From Paraprevotella xylaniphila YIT 11841 (GTDB taxonomy: Bacteria; Bacteroidota; Bacteroidia; Bacteroidales; Bacteroidaceae), in the NCBI RefSeq assembly GCF_000205165.1, contig NZ_GL883856.1:1-64000 (forward strand): DNA of 64,000 nucleotides, in the 5' to 3' direction. The notes beneath the pieces were generated by a model. It saw only the letters and a program-made list of their open reading frames with translations, did not search any database and had not been told where the DNA came from. Made by a program: the position numbers and the translations under genes. The first letter of the stretch is position 1. Each line of letters opens with the position of its first letter. Positions 47,527 through 55,637 of this stretch are shown piece after piece.

Positions 47527-47729
47527 GCCACACAGGGCTGTTTTGCGGCTTGCACCGATATTCTTTTAAGTTTCTGTAAATGAGTTGGTTTTGAGTTTTG
47601 GTGTTTGTTTCGGGGGAAAGGTGGGATGAACGGGATGTTCCGATAGGGCTTGGCGGCTTCGTGTTTGCCCTGCAAGGGCTTGGCAGGTGGGGTGGCTGGA
47701 ATGTCGGGCTTAGGGCAGTCTTGGGGCTT

Positions 47730-48485
47730 TTATTCAATCCTTTGCCCTTTGCGGTCGATGTAATACCAATCATCGCTTTCCCAATAGTGGTATTCCCCAT
47801 CCGAACCGGGAGCTTCTTCCAGTTCTCCCGTGTCGGTTACTTTCGCCTTCCCGTTCTCGAAAGGAAAGCCAAAAGCGAAGCGTGGTTCTACGAGGGTATT
47901 GCCATGCTCGTCCGCATATCCGATACGCCCTTTTTCATCGACGATGCGGTAAACGCCTTCCTGCACGGGGTCGTTGCCGTTGTCATACCGGTACGGGACA
48001 TAGAGGCTTGCGGGATGGCTGTTGCCGGAGGATATGGCCGTGCAGCGGTCATGATAAAGGGTGAACAGCCGTATTTCAAGCAGGATGGCAAGGACTGCAA
48101 GCACCGTGCAGACAAGGAAACGGAGGCGATAGCGTTGCCGTACCGATACATGGAACGCCCCGTAATAGTCGTGCATCATGCGGTAACGCTCCTCGGTATA
48201 GATGCGCATATTCCTCCAGAGCAATACGGGGAACGGCAGTATCAGCGGGAAAAGCGTAAGGCGGTCGTCTGTTTCGTAAAGGAAGCGGACAGCCGGAGTG
48301 CCCAAGAACTGTAAAGCGATGGCGACAGGAAACAGGAGGCAGGCGAACTGGACCACACTGATGACCGCAAAACTACGATCCGGGAAGCCGTGCCGACAAC
48401 TGCGCCACGTCCAATAAAAGAGGTGGTCGAAGAATCCGGGGAGCTTCGGCCGACTGGTTCTTTTATGTGGGGAGGCTTTCTTCAT
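47730..48485 (-). CDS. Membrane protein with C-terminal WG-repeat region
   Basis: The 251-residue protein has four hydrophobic helices in the first 135 residues and a soluble C-terminus with WG-repeat features. These are YRIVDEKGRIGYADEHGNTLVEPRFAFGFPFENGKAKVT and then DWYYIDRKGQRIE, a partial second copy. WG repeats occur in many Bacteroidetes proteins near toxin/immunity genes, but their role is not known. It is divergent from the small membrane protein gene at 48643. Confidence 0.75.
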   Translation of the reverse strand: MKKASPHKRTSRPKLPGFFDHLFYWTWRSCRHGFPDRSFAVISVVQFACLLFPVAIALQFLGTPAVRFLYETDDRLTLFPLILPFPVLLWRNMRIYTEERYRMMHDYYGAFHVSVRQRYRLRFLVCTVLAVLAILLEIRLFTLYHDRCTAISSGNSHPASLYVPYRYDNGNDPVQEGVYRIVDEKGRIGYADEHGNTLVEPRFAFGFPFENGKAKVTDTGELEEAPGSDGEYHYWESDDWYYIDRKGQRIE

Positions 48486-48555
48486 ACGTTGCGGCTATAT
48501 AGGTGCAAATAAAACGTATTTCTTCCAAACGGAAAAGATTTTTGCGGTGAAACTT

Positions 48556-48585
48556 TTTGAGTGATTGGACTTTTCACTATTTTTG
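48556..48585 (+). promoter_or_regulatory. Promoter for the two small membrane protein genes
   Basis: TTTG at 48556-48559 and TATTTTTG at 48578-48585 have an 18-base spacer, a full match to the Bacteroides promoter pattern. The first start codon is 57 bases downstream. Confidence 0.8.
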
Positions 48586-48642
48586 CTTTGATGTATAACG
48601 GTTCGTCCGTAAGGTATGAATTTGGCTTTTTCTGTTATTGCT

Positions 48643-48918
48643 ATGGAATGGTTCGATAAGATAAGCGAGTTTATGGAGGGTCTGCCGGAGTGGTTGCAGG
48701 CGCATCCGAGGTACGGCTACCTGATCGTGGCGGGAATCCTGCTGCTGTGGCTTGTGGGGATTGTCTGCGGATGGCGGTGGACGTACTCCCGTCCGGGAAG
48801 TTGGGAAGGGAATTTCTGGCTGGGTACGCTGGGTGAAAGGAGTTACCGTTTCTGGCTGGGGCTGATCGTTGCCGCCGCAACGGGATGCGCCCTGTTGCTG
48901 TTCTTCGTAACGGGATAA
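48643..48918 (+). CDS. Small two-helix membrane protein, Imm17-like
   Basis: The 91-residue protein (ATG 48643) has a first helix (GYLIVAGILLLWLVGIVCG), then WRWTYSRPGSWEGNFWLGTLGERSYRFWLG, then a second helix (LIVAAATGCALLLFFV). Two helices joined by a W-rich, G-rich link are the layout of the Imm17 family of polymorphic-toxin immunity proteins. If so, it protects against an unknown effector; no matching toxin is in the window. Confidence in the family is moderate since it rests on pattern memory. An upstream ATG at 48616 is less likely. Confidence 0.65.
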   Translation: MEWFDKISEFMEGLPEWLQAHPRYGYLIVAGILLLWLVGIVCGWRWTYSRPGSWEGNFWLGTLGERSYRFWLGLIVAAATGCALLLFFVTG

Positions 48919-48948
48919 GCAAGCGGAAAACAAGGAAAGGAGGAAGCT

Positions 48949-49467
48949 ATGTTCAAGGAACCGGCATACTGGATGTATTACTTCTGGAGCAAGAACAAAC
49001 GTGCAAGGAAAGACAAGGCGGTTATCTCCAATGCCACGTGGACGATGGCAATCCTGTGGCTTCTTAACCTGATGGCTCTCCATCTTTTGTTCGAGGCATG
49101 GGGATGGGATATGCTGACGGGCTGGTTCTCTTCCCTGACGGACAAGGTGGAATGGAGCAGGTTCAACCCGGTTGCCTATCTGTTCGCCGCAGCGACGCTC
49201 GCTCCTTTTATCTGGATTGCCAGAAAGTTGTATTACCGTCCTGCGAAGCTGAAAGCGATGCAGGCGAAGTACGAGACAGTGGGCGAATACCGGAAATTGC
49301 TCGGTCAATGCCTGTTCTGGCTGTATGTTATCGGCAGTTTTGCATCGTTCTTCATTATAGCCGAACAAAAGAACCATTCCAAGGAGCAACCACTGATCGA
49401 AAGGTTGCAGGAGATACGGGACGGCAAATATCCCGTTGAAAAGACGCACTCACCAACCGGCGAATGA
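48949..49467 (+). CDS. Membrane protein of unknown function
   Basis: The 172-residue protein has three probable membrane helices (about residues 30-50, 75-95, 120-140) between charged stretches. It follows the Imm17-like gene after 30 bases and shares its promoter. I do not recognise the family; its position suggests another immunity or accessory function. Confidence 0.65.
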   Translation: MFKEPAYWMYYFWSKNKRARKDKAVISNATWTMAILWLLNLMALHLLFEAWGWDMLTGWFSSLTDKVEWSRFNPVAYLFAAATLAPFIWIARKLYYRPAKLKAMQAKYETVGEYRKLLGQCLFWLYVIGSFASFFIIAEQKNHSKEQPLIERLQEIRDGKYPVEKTHSPTGE

Positions 49468-49690
49468 CTTTCTTCCGGCTCCCCCTGCTTACTGTCATGC
49501 CGTTCTGCGGGTGGAACCGGTACAGCCTTTCTGTTTTTTCACGACTGAATATCCGAACCTATGGAGCAAAATCCGAATCTGTAATTCAAGGAAATATCGT
49601 GACCGATACGGGGTGTCGGCAGGACATCTATTGCAAACAATTTGTAATTTCGTGTAAGATTTGTATTATTTAATATCGTGTTGAAACAAA

Positions 49691-50536
49691 ATGAAACAGA
49701 ATCTTACACTAATTCTAATGAATGAAGCCGTCCGGGAGGGATGGCGGGAATGGATGGAAAAGGTACGCAGGGTATTGCCGCAAACGGATGCGGAGCGTCC
49801 GGTGACATGGATTGCGGCGGAACGGCTCGCACGGGAGAACGGACGGATGGTGCGGCTGGTGGAGCTGCTGCGGGAACACCGCCCCGTACTTTCGTGCCGG
49901 GTAAAGGAGGAAGCCGGGCTGCTGATACTGGTCGCCTATCACCGCCACGGAAGCTCGTCAGACTTCCTGCTGGAAACGGCGGAGGCGTATTTCCGGGAGA
50001 AGGACTGCAGAGGATTCCTGTTCCTCTGCCGGATGCAGGCAAGCATCAACGCCTACGACGAATACCCGCACCTGAACGTGCTCTGCAACCGTCTGGCGGG
50101 ACTGCTGTTCCGCTTCCGCCGTGAACGGGCGTCCGAGTACCGCAAGGGCATACCGCCGATGTTCGGCAAGGCGGACTTGCAGGAGGTGGAAAAGTACCTG
50201 CCGCACCTGCGGGGCTGCTCGTTCCGGGAAGAAATCGCACTGGCTCTGCCCAAGGTGAAGAACGTGGAGGAACTGGCACGGGAATGCGCCATGTCGGTCA
50301 ATACGCTGGGACGGCGTTTCAAGGAGGAGCTGAACACCACTCCGCACCGCTGGCTGACGGAACAGCGGAAAGCGCACGTAACCTCCCTGCTGGCGGACAC
50401 GGACATGCCCCTTCAAGAGATTGCCGACGTGTGCGGCTTCGCCACTCCGAGCTACCTGTGGGACTTCTGCAAGAAGCACCTGAAGGCTACTCCTGCCGAA
50501 ATCCGTGAAATCGCCCGGTGCGCCCGTACAGTTTAG
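49691..50536 (+). CDS. AraC-type helix-turn-helix regulator
   Basis: The 281-residue protein has a C-terminal AraC-type DNA-binding domain (about residues 195-275). Its two helix-turn-helix units are visible in VEELARECAMSVNTLGRRFKEEL and MPLQEIADVCGFATPSYLWDFCKKHLKATPAEIR. The N-terminal part is helical and not a recognisable sugar-binding cupin. Genes of this kind commonly open the regulatory region of Bacteroides conjugative elements. The 223 bases before it hold no clear gene. Confidence 0.85.
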   Translation: MKQNLTLILMNEAVREGWREWMEKVRRVLPQTDAERPVTWIAAERLARENGRMVRLVELLREHRPVLSCRVKEEAGLLILVAYHRHGSSSDFLLETAEAYFREKDCRGFLFLCRMQASINAYDEYPHLNVLCNRLAGLLFRFRRERASEYRKGIPPMFGKADLQEVEKYLPHLRGCSFREEIALALPKVKNVEELARECAMSVNTLGRRFKEELNTTPHRWLTEQRKAHVTSLLADTDMPLQEIADVCGFATPSYLWDFCKKHLKATPAEIREIARCARTV

Positions 50537-50643
50537 CCTCCCTTTTCCAGCCCTGCCGTGAAAAACCGACCGTCCGGGACCGATTGGCGGACAATCCGAA
50601 TCCGGCGGTGAGGATTCAGAACGTCCGTTTCCCTGCCGTCCGC

Positions 50644-50651
50644 TAACTTTG
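50644..50651 (+). promoter_or_regulatory. -7 box of the rteC-like gene
   Basis: TAACTTTG matches TAnnTTTG and lies 32 bases before the start codon. Confidence 0.55.
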
Positions 50652-50683
50652 CGCCCTTATAAACAACATGAAACAAGATTTAT

Positions 50684-51520
50684 ATGGAAGAATATTTTAA
50701 CGGGCTGCTGAAGGAGGTGGATCAGCGCATGGCGACCACAGCCCCCGGCATGGACGGCAAGGAGGTGATAGGCGTCTGCCGTGAGATGGTCTCGTACCTG
50801 AAAGGCAAGAACCGGGAACTGAAGGAGTACGCCCTCGCCCATCCGTTCGCCGGGGACGCGAAGGAGATCCTCTACTTCAAGTATTACAAACCCGCCCTGA
50901 CGGGCAGGCTGCTGTACTATTACCGGGTGTACCAGATAGAGAGCGGCTGCCCCGCCTGCCTGCGTGTCGCCGAACCGTACTACCGCAAGGCGATGGAGCG
51001 TGCCGAGCGGATGATGGAACGCTACCTGCCCTTTTACCAGTATTATCACAGCGGGGCGACGTACCGGGACAGCTACTATTTCCTGCGGGCGAAGGGCGAG
51101 CTAAGCCCCGAGAGCGGCAGCTTCGTGCTGGACGAGGAGGCGGAGTTCTCCACGGGCTACGACATACTGGCGGCACGGCTGATCTCGGTGGAGATGCTGC
51201 TGGTACACTTGAGCCGCCGGATGGAGCGTGCGGCGCAGGGGACGGAGACGGAAGCCGTGCCGGAGAAGGAACACCGCTGGACGAACACGAAGGTTGCCGC
51301 CATACTGCTCGTCTATGGCATACACGTGACGGGAAGCGTGGACGAGGGCAACGCCGAGATCGGCGAGCTGGCTGCGCTGTTCGAGAAGCATTTCCACGTG
51401 GATCTGGGCAACGTGTACCACGCTTTCGGCAGGCTGCGGGGGCAACAGAACCCGACGGCGTTCTTGGACGAGATGAAGGAGAGGCTGCTGAAAAAGATGC
51501 GGGACATGGATAGCCGGTAG
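50684..51520 (+). CDS. rteC: RteC-family regulator
   Basis: The 278-residue protein fits the RteC family of Bacteroides conjugative transposons, a two-domain helical protein. Visible are YFKYYKPALTGRLLYYYRVYQIE, YYRDSYYFLRAKGEL-like segments, DEEAEFSTGYDILAARLISVEML and a C-terminal winged-helix-like part ending FLDEMKERLLKKMRDM. In CTnDOT, RteC switches on excision genes. It is followed by a hairpin terminator. The symbol refers to family membership, not to proof of identical function. Confidence 0.87.
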   Translation: MEEYFNGLLKEVDQRMATTAPGMDGKEVIGVCREMVSYLKGKNRELKEYALAHPFAGDAKEILYFKYYKPALTGRLLYYYRVYQIESGCPACLRVAEPYYRKAMERAERMMERYLPFYQYYHSGATYRDSYYFLRAKGELSPESGSFVLDEEAEFSTGYDILAARLISVEMLLVHLSRRMERAAQGTETEAVPEKEHRWTNTKVAAILLVYGIHVTGSVDEGNAEIGELAALFEKHFHVDLGNVYHAFGRLRGQQNPTAFLDEMKERLLKKMRDMDSR

Positions 51521-51563
51521 CAAGTTGGCAACGGGGCGGCAGAGACGGCAGGACACGGGAAGG

Positions 51564-51607
51564 GAGCGTCCGAAGGGCTGGAAAGAGCCTTCCGGACGCT
51601 CTTTTTT
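51564..51607 (+). terminator. Rho-independent terminator after rteC-like gene
   Basis: GAGCGTCCGAAGG (51564-51576) pairs with 51588-51601 with one bulged base, then six T follow. It lies 44 bases after the stop. Confidence 0.88.
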
Positions 51608-51746
51608 ACCCCGTCTCGGTCCTTTTTACCGCCCGGAACGGCGGCAAGGGCGAAAATGCGCCCCGAAAAAAAATCTTTGCCAAGGTGCTGGTATAGTGGC
51701 AGGAAAAACCGGCGAATCGGGCGACATTTGCGGCAGAAACCTAAAA

Positions 51747-52187
51747 ATGAGTACGACAATGGAAATAATGACCATCGAGAGCAACGCCTACCGCCTGCTC
51801 GTGGAGAAGATCGAGAAGATAACCGCCTACGTGGAGGAATCCCGGAACCGGGAGGAAACGGAGCGCAAACGGAAAGAGGAAGCGGAAAGCCCTGTGACCA
51901 AGGGACGGAAAGCCGACCCGAAGTGGATGACGCACAAGGAGGTGTGCGAGGCGCTGGACATCAGCCACCGCACCCTGCAACGCTACCGCCAGAAGAACAT
52001 CGTCCCCTATTCGATGATCGGGCGGCAGATACGCTATCCCCGGCAGGCTGTCGAGAGCCTGCGTGAGCGGTGGATGGTGGAGACGCCCGCCGCCAAGATC
52101 GACCGGATGATAGCGGAACATCCCCTGCATAACCGAAAAAACGGAAGCTATGGTAAGAAAGGAAGAAGTGCTGGCAAGAACCAGTAA
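51747..52187 (+). CDS. Helix-turn-helix (excisionase-like) protein
   Basis: The 146-residue protein has a coiled-coil-like charged N-terminus (about residues 10-50), then WMTHKEVCEALDISHRTLQRYRQKNIVPYSMIGRQIRYPRQAVESLRERW. That is the MerR/excisionase-type winged helix common in Bacteroides mobile elements. The ATG at 51747 is chosen because the domain sits well behind it; longer in-frame sequence upstream overlaps the terminator region. Its stop lies past the start of the primase gene at 52150 (38-base overlap). Confidence 0.8.
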   Translation: MSTTMEIMTIESNAYRLLVEKIEKITAYVEESRNREETERKRKEEAESPVTKGRKADPKWMTHKEVCEALDISHRTLQRYRQKNIVPYSMIGRQIRYPRQAVESLRERWMVETPAAKIDRMIAEHPLHNRKNGSYGKKGRSAGKNQ

Positions 52188-54250
52188 CGGGCTGGACGTG
52201 TTCCGCCACTACCTGCCCGTGAAGTGGCGGGTGGGCAGGAACTTCCTGAACCCGCTGTACGCCGACAGCAAGGCTTCGTGCAACGTGTATTACGACCGCC
52301 GGAGCGGTACGTACCGGATGAAGGACTTCGGCAACGGGGACTATTCGGGAGACTGCTTCTTCCTCGTGGCGAAGCTGAAAGGGCTGGACTGCCGGAACGC
52401 CGCCGACTTCGTGGAGGTGCTGCACACCATCGACCGGGAGCTGTGCCTCGGACTGGACGGGGACAGCCCGACCGACGGGACGGTGGGAACCGGGGGCTGC
52501 CGGAGATTGCGGCTCGTGCCGGGCGCAAGGGGCGGCGGTGCCGGGGAAGCCGGAACGGACACGGAAGAGGCGGCTGTGTCCGCCGACCGTCCCGAACCGA
52601 AGCCCTACCGGGCGGCGGAGAAGCCCTTCACCGAGGGGGGAGCTTGTCTACTGGGGCGCATCGGGCATCACCGTGGAGGTGCTGCGCCGCTACGGGACGG
52701 TATCGCTCGCCGAGTACCGGGGCGAGACGAGGGAGGGCAAGGCGTTCGGCTTCAGTTCCACCCCGGCGGAACCGATGTTCGGGTACAGGGGGAAATAGGG
52801 CGTGAAGGTCTATCGCCCGATGTCGGAGGTGCGCTTCGTCTATGGCGGGCACACGGGCGACAACTACTGCTTCGGGCTGGAGCAACTGCCCTCGAAGGGC
52901 GACCTGCTCTTCCTCACGGGCGGCGAGAAGGACGTGCTGACGCTGGCGGCGCACGGCTTCCACGCCATCTGCTTCAACTCGGAGACCTCGGTCATCCCGG
53001 CGAAGACCGTGCGCAAGCTGGTCTATCGCTTCAAGCACATCGTGCTGCTGTACGACACGGACAAGACGGGGCTGGAATGCTCGGAGAAGCACCGTGCGCA
53101 ACTGGCGGAGTACGGGGTGAAACGGCTGGTGCTGCCATTGTCGGGGACGAAGGCGGAGAAGGACGTGACGGACTACTTCAAAGCCGGGCACACGAGGGAG
53201 GAGCTGATGGGGCTGTTCCTGAAACTGCTCGACACGCTGTACGGGGACACGCTGGCGATGCTGAAATCGTGCGAGATCGACTATGACCACCCGCCCGAAC
53301 AGGCGGTCGCCATCGTTACCGCCGGGGACGTGCCGTTAGGCTCGGAAGAGAACATCCTCTGCATCACGGGCGGTGAAGGGACGGGCAAGAGCAACTACAC
53401 CGCCGCACTGGTCGCCGGGGCGATCATGGAACGGGAGACGGACGCCGATCTCTTGGGGGTGCGGGTGGAACCGAACCGCAAGGGGCGTGCGGTGCTGCTC
53501 TACGACACGGAACAGAGCGAGCAACAGCTCCACAAGAACACGGGGCGGCTGCTGCGCCGTGCCGGGCGTGAGCGGATGCCGGAGTATCTGCACGTGTACT
53601 GCCTGACGGGGATGTCGAGAAGCGAGCGGCTGACCGCCATCGTGCAGAGCATGGACCGGTACTACTACCTGCACGGGGGCATCCATCTGGTCGTCATCGA
53701 CGGGGTGGCGGACCTGATCCGCTGCGCCAACGACGAGGCGGAGAGCGTGGCGCTGATTGACGAGATCTACCGGCTGGCGGGAATCTACCGCACGTGTATC
53801 GCCGCCGTGGTGCATTTCGTGCCGAACGGACTGAAGCTGCGGGGACACCTCGGCAGCGAGCTGCAACGCAAGTCCGCCGCCATCCTCTCCATCGAGAAGG
53901 ACGAGAACCCGGAGGTGTCGGTGGTGAAGGCGTTGAAGGTCAGGGACGGCAGCCCGCTGGACATTCCGCTGATGCAGTTCAGATGGGACAAGCAAGCCGG
54001 GATGCCCGTCTATGTGGGCGAGAAGCCGAGGGCGGAGAAAGAGAAGCGCAAGGAGAAGGAGCTGGCGGAGATGGCACGGGAGGCGTTCGCCCGGCAGGAG
54101 AAGTACGGCTACATCGAACTGTGCGAGCTGATACAGGAGATGCTGGAAGTGAAGGAACGGACGGCGAAAGGCTACATCCGCTATATGCGGGAAAAGGAAA
54201 TCATCGAAAAGGAGGGCGACTGCTATGTACACGGACAGGGAAGAGTTTGA
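52150..54250 (+). pseudogene. Primase/helicase (Toprim plus RepA-like ATPase) gene with frameshift and in-frame stop
   Basis: The reading frame starts at ATG 52150 (VRKEEVLARTSNGLDVFRHYLPVKW..., a DnaG-like N-terminal domain). At the G6 run 52635-52640, one extra G shifts it: GAG-GGG-GGA-GCT replaces the expected GAG-GGG-GAG-CTT. In the correct frame the protein continues (ELVYWGASGITVEVLRRYG...) to an in-frame TAG at 52796-52798. Past the TAG the same frame continues with VKVYRPMSEVRF... to the stop at 54250. The intact product would be about 700 residues. Two independent lesions suggest a decayed gene, unless an assembly error explains one of them. Confidence 0.8.
52802..54250 (+). CDS. Toprim plus RepA-like AAA ATPase, long open segment of the split gene
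   Basis: This 482-residue segment begins GTG at 52802 directly after the TAG stop. It has a Toprim-like part: LLFLTGGEKDVLTLAAHGFHA, then IVLLYDTDKTGLECSEK. A RecA/RepA-type ATPase follows with the Walker A loop ITGGEGTGKSNYTAAL (about residues 187-202), Walker B LVVIDGVADLI, and a C-terminal DNA-binding-type tail ending in a winged-helix pattern (ELIQEMLEVKERTAKGYIRYMREKEIIEKEG). It would prime and unwind DNA for element replication. Whether it is translated alone from the GTG is unknown. The stop overlaps the next gene by 26 bases. Confidence 0.8.
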   Translation: MKVYRPMSEVRFVYGGHTGDNYCFGLEQLPSKGDLLFLTGGEKDVLTLAAHGFHAICFNSETSVIPAKTVRKLVYRFKHIVLLYDTDKTGLECSEKHRAQLAEYGVKRLVLPLSGTKAEKDVTDYFKAGHTREELMGLFLKLLDTLYGDTLAMLKSCEIDYDHPPEQAVAIVTAGDVPLGSEENILCITGGEGTGKSNYTAALVAGAIMERETDADLLGVRVEPNRKGRAVLLYDTEQSEQQLHKNTGRLLRRAGRERMPEYLHVYCLTGMSRSERLTAIVQSMDRYYYLHGGIHLVVIDGVADLIRCANDEAESVALIDEIYRLAGIYRTCIAAVVHFVPNGLKLRGHLGSELQRKSAAILSIEKDENPEVSVVKALKVRDGSPLDIPLMQFRWDKQAGMPVYVGEKPRAEKEKRKEKELAEMAREAFARQEKYGYIELCELIQEMLEVKERTAKGYIRYMREKEIIEKEGDCYVHGQGRV

Positions 54251-54584
54251 GGGCTGGATGGAGCGCATCATGGAACGCTTCGACCGGACGGAGAAATTGC
54301 TGGAAAGGGTGCTGAAGAAGAACAACACGCTCGACGGCGAGGAGGTGCTGGACAACCAAGACCTGTGCCTGCTGCTGAAGGTGGGCATCCGCACGCTGCA
54401 ACGCTACCGTGCCATCGGGGTGTTGCCGTACTTCACCATCAGCGGCAAGGTGTTCTACCGCACGAAGGACGTGCACGAGTTCATCCGCACCCGTTTCGCC
54501 GACGTGGAGGAACGGGCTGCGAAACGCAAGGAGAAGGAAGCCCGGAAAGAGGAAAGGCGCAGGAAAAGGGGGTTGTTCCCGTGA
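54225..54584 (+). CDS. Helix-turn-helix protein
   Basis: The 119-residue protein has an N-terminal coiled segment (WMERIMERFDRTEKLLERVL) and the winged-helix pattern LDNQDLCLLLKVGIRTLQRYRAIGVLPYFTISGKVFYRTKDVHEFIRTRF, followed by a strongly basic tail (KRKEKEARKEERRRKRG). It resembles the first helix-turn-helix protein of the element at 51747, so the two may be paralogues. It overlaps the primase/helicase gene by 26 bases. Confidence 0.83.
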   Translation: MYTDREEFEGWMERIMERFDRTEKLLERVLKKNNTLDGEEVLDNQDLCLLLKVGIRTLQRYRAIGVLPYFTISGKVFYRTKDVHEFIRTRFADVEERAAKRKEKEARKEERRRKRGLFP

Positions 54585-54656
54585 AAATGACATTTTTCTG
54601 ACGGTGCTTTTGGTGGATGAAGCCCTGCCGGATCGTGAGATTAGGCGGGGCTATTG

Positions 54657-54687
54657 TTTTGTTATTCGGGAAGTTTCGCTATCTTTG
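54657..54687 (+). promoter_or_regulatory. Promoter of the structured leader and RibD-type gene
   Basis: TTTTG at 54657-54661 and TATCTTTG at 54680-54687 are 18 bases apart, an excellent Bacteroides promoter. Transcription would begin near 54694, about 300 bases before the next start codon. Confidence 0.88.
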
Positions 54688-54807
54688 CTCCACGAAGACA
54701 GAAGGCGGTGCTTTCGGGCACGCCCGCTGTCGTGACATAGAAGATTCATGCCCGGCTTGGAAACAGGCAGGGATTGATATACATATTGTACGTTCGCTGA
54801 ACGTCTT

Positions 54808-54925
54808 GGAATAGAAAACTGGTAATTTTTGACAAACAGGACGGATGGTGTAATGCACATGCTGTATGCTTATACGGCGTGCGCTTACCTATTCTGTTTG
54901 TCGGGTATACCAGTGCCTCTATTCC
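54808..54925 (+). ncRNA. Long nested stem-loop: putative structured leader or small RNA
   Basis: Arms pair in order. GGAATAGA (54808-54815) pairs with TCTATTCC (54918-54925), CTGGTA (54819-54824) with TACCAG (54908-54913), and GACAAACAG (54831-54839) with CTGTTTGTC (54894-54902). GTAA (54850-54853) pairs with TTAC (54885-54888), GCAC (54855-54858) with GTGC (54879-54882), and GTAT (54864-54867) with ATAC (54872-54875), capped by a GCTT loop. Six colinear helices over 118 nt are very unlikely by chance. A preceding CGTTC-GCT-GAACG hairpin lies at 54791-54803. It may be a regulatory leader, a small RNA, or a recombination site folded as single-stranded DNA. It matches no family I can name. Confidence 0.65.
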
Positions 54926-54992
54926 GGAATAGCGTGAGTTCACGCCGTTCTTTTGGGTGCGAGGCGGACATAATCCTTAAAAACACATTGAT

Positions 54993-55484
54993 ATGAAACA
55001 GATTACCTTGCACGTGTACCAATCCATTGACGGTTGTCCGGTCAGATCGGACAAGTATTTCGATGCGGCGGTGGACGCCTCCGGCTGCGTGCTGATCGAC
55101 GAGGAAACCTACCTGCGCATTTACCTGAACCATCTGGGCTGGCCGCTCACGGCAAAAGAAACTTTGGTCGTGACGGACGGCTGTATTGATTTGACGGAGA
55201 AGGAACGGGTGCGGTTTGTTACAGGGGATGCGGCAGCGGAACTGCGGGGAATAAAAGCGGACGGCGAAGGTACGGTAACGGCTTACGGAGCGGAAACCGG
55301 GGCTTTGCTCTTGGATAACGGGCTGGCGGACGAAATCGTGGTGATAACCGTGCCGGTACTGGTCGGCGGCGGTGAGAAGGCACTGGAGTGCGGGCTGAAT
55401 GACGACAGGACGTGGGTCGTGCGGTCGAGCAAGGTATTGGAGGACGGGAAAATCCGGACGGTGTACGGAAGGGTATGCCCATGA
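54993..55484 (+). CDS. RibD C-terminal / dihydrofolate-reductase-like protein
   Basis: The 163-residue protein shows the RibD_C/DHFR-like reductase fold: HVYQSIDGCPV at the start, LIDEETYLRIY, LLDNGLADEIVVITVPVLVGGGEKAL (the conserved closing region of RibD_C) and WVVRSSKVLEDGKIRTVYGRV. It probably binds NADPH. Members are found as cargo in Bacteroides elements and are not thought to make riboflavin. The physiological substrate is unknown. It lies about 300 bases after its promoter with a folded leader between. Confidence 0.8.
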   Translation: MKQITLHVYQSIDGCPVRSDKYFDAAVDASGCVLIDEETYLRIYLNHLGWPLTAKETLVVTDGCIDLTEKERVRFVTGDAAAELRGIKADGEGTVTAYGAETGALLLDNGLADEIVVITVPVLVGGGEKALECGLNDDRTWVVRSSKVLEDGKIRTVYGRVCP

Positions 55485-55492
55485 AATGCAAA

Positions 55493-55512
55493 AAGCCACT
55501 GAAAAGTGGCTT
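55493..55512 (-). terminator. Hairpin with T-run on the minus strand
   Basis: AAGCCACT (55493-55500) pairs with AGTGGCTT (55505-55512) around GAAA. Read on the minus strand the stem is followed by a T-run, so it can end leftward transcripts. Confidence 0.6.
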
Positions 55513-55543
55513 GGGTCATTCAGGAAAGGATGACGGGTTATAA

Positions 55544-55588
55544 AAAAACGACCCGCCGATTTGAGCATTATCAAGAGGCTTGGCGGGT
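55544..55588 (-). terminator. Minus-strand terminator downstream of rnlAB
   Basis: ACCCGCC (55551-55557) pairs with GGCGGGT (55582-55588). On the minus strand the stem is followed, after CG, by seven T. It would stop transcripts coming from the RnlA/RnlB genes. Confidence 0.7.
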
Positions 55589-55637
55589 TCTATTGGTGCA
55601 AAGATAAGGTAAATTCTTTGAAAGACAAAAGAATATT

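Larger units (their letters stand above)
47076..47729. other. Non-coding junction region with palindromes; probable left end of mobile element
   Basis: No credible gene was found in these 654 bases. Contents: the probable LacI-gene promoter area with two AATGGTAC repeats (47102-47133), a leftward TATATTTG (complement at 47311-47318), a small hairpin (47407-47429), a 48-base palindrome (47479-47526), and five copies of GGTGCAA/TTGCACC. Base composition turns GC-rich from about 47.6 kb, so the junction with the integrated element is probably here. I could not find direct att repeats by eye. Confidence 0.6.
54585..54992. other. Gap with promoter and a structured leader
   Basis: No protein gene is credible in these 408 bases. 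They hold a strong promoter (54657-54687) and a long nested stem-loop (54808-54925), described separately, then a GCGTGA-GT-TCACGC hairpin (54932-54945) and the start region of the RibD-type gene. Confidence 0.75.

Noticed and set aside
52150-53286. The 378-residue frame from 52150 as one intact gene
   Set aside because: After about 52640 it turns into arginine/glycine-rich out-of-frame translation; the conserved protein continues in another frame.
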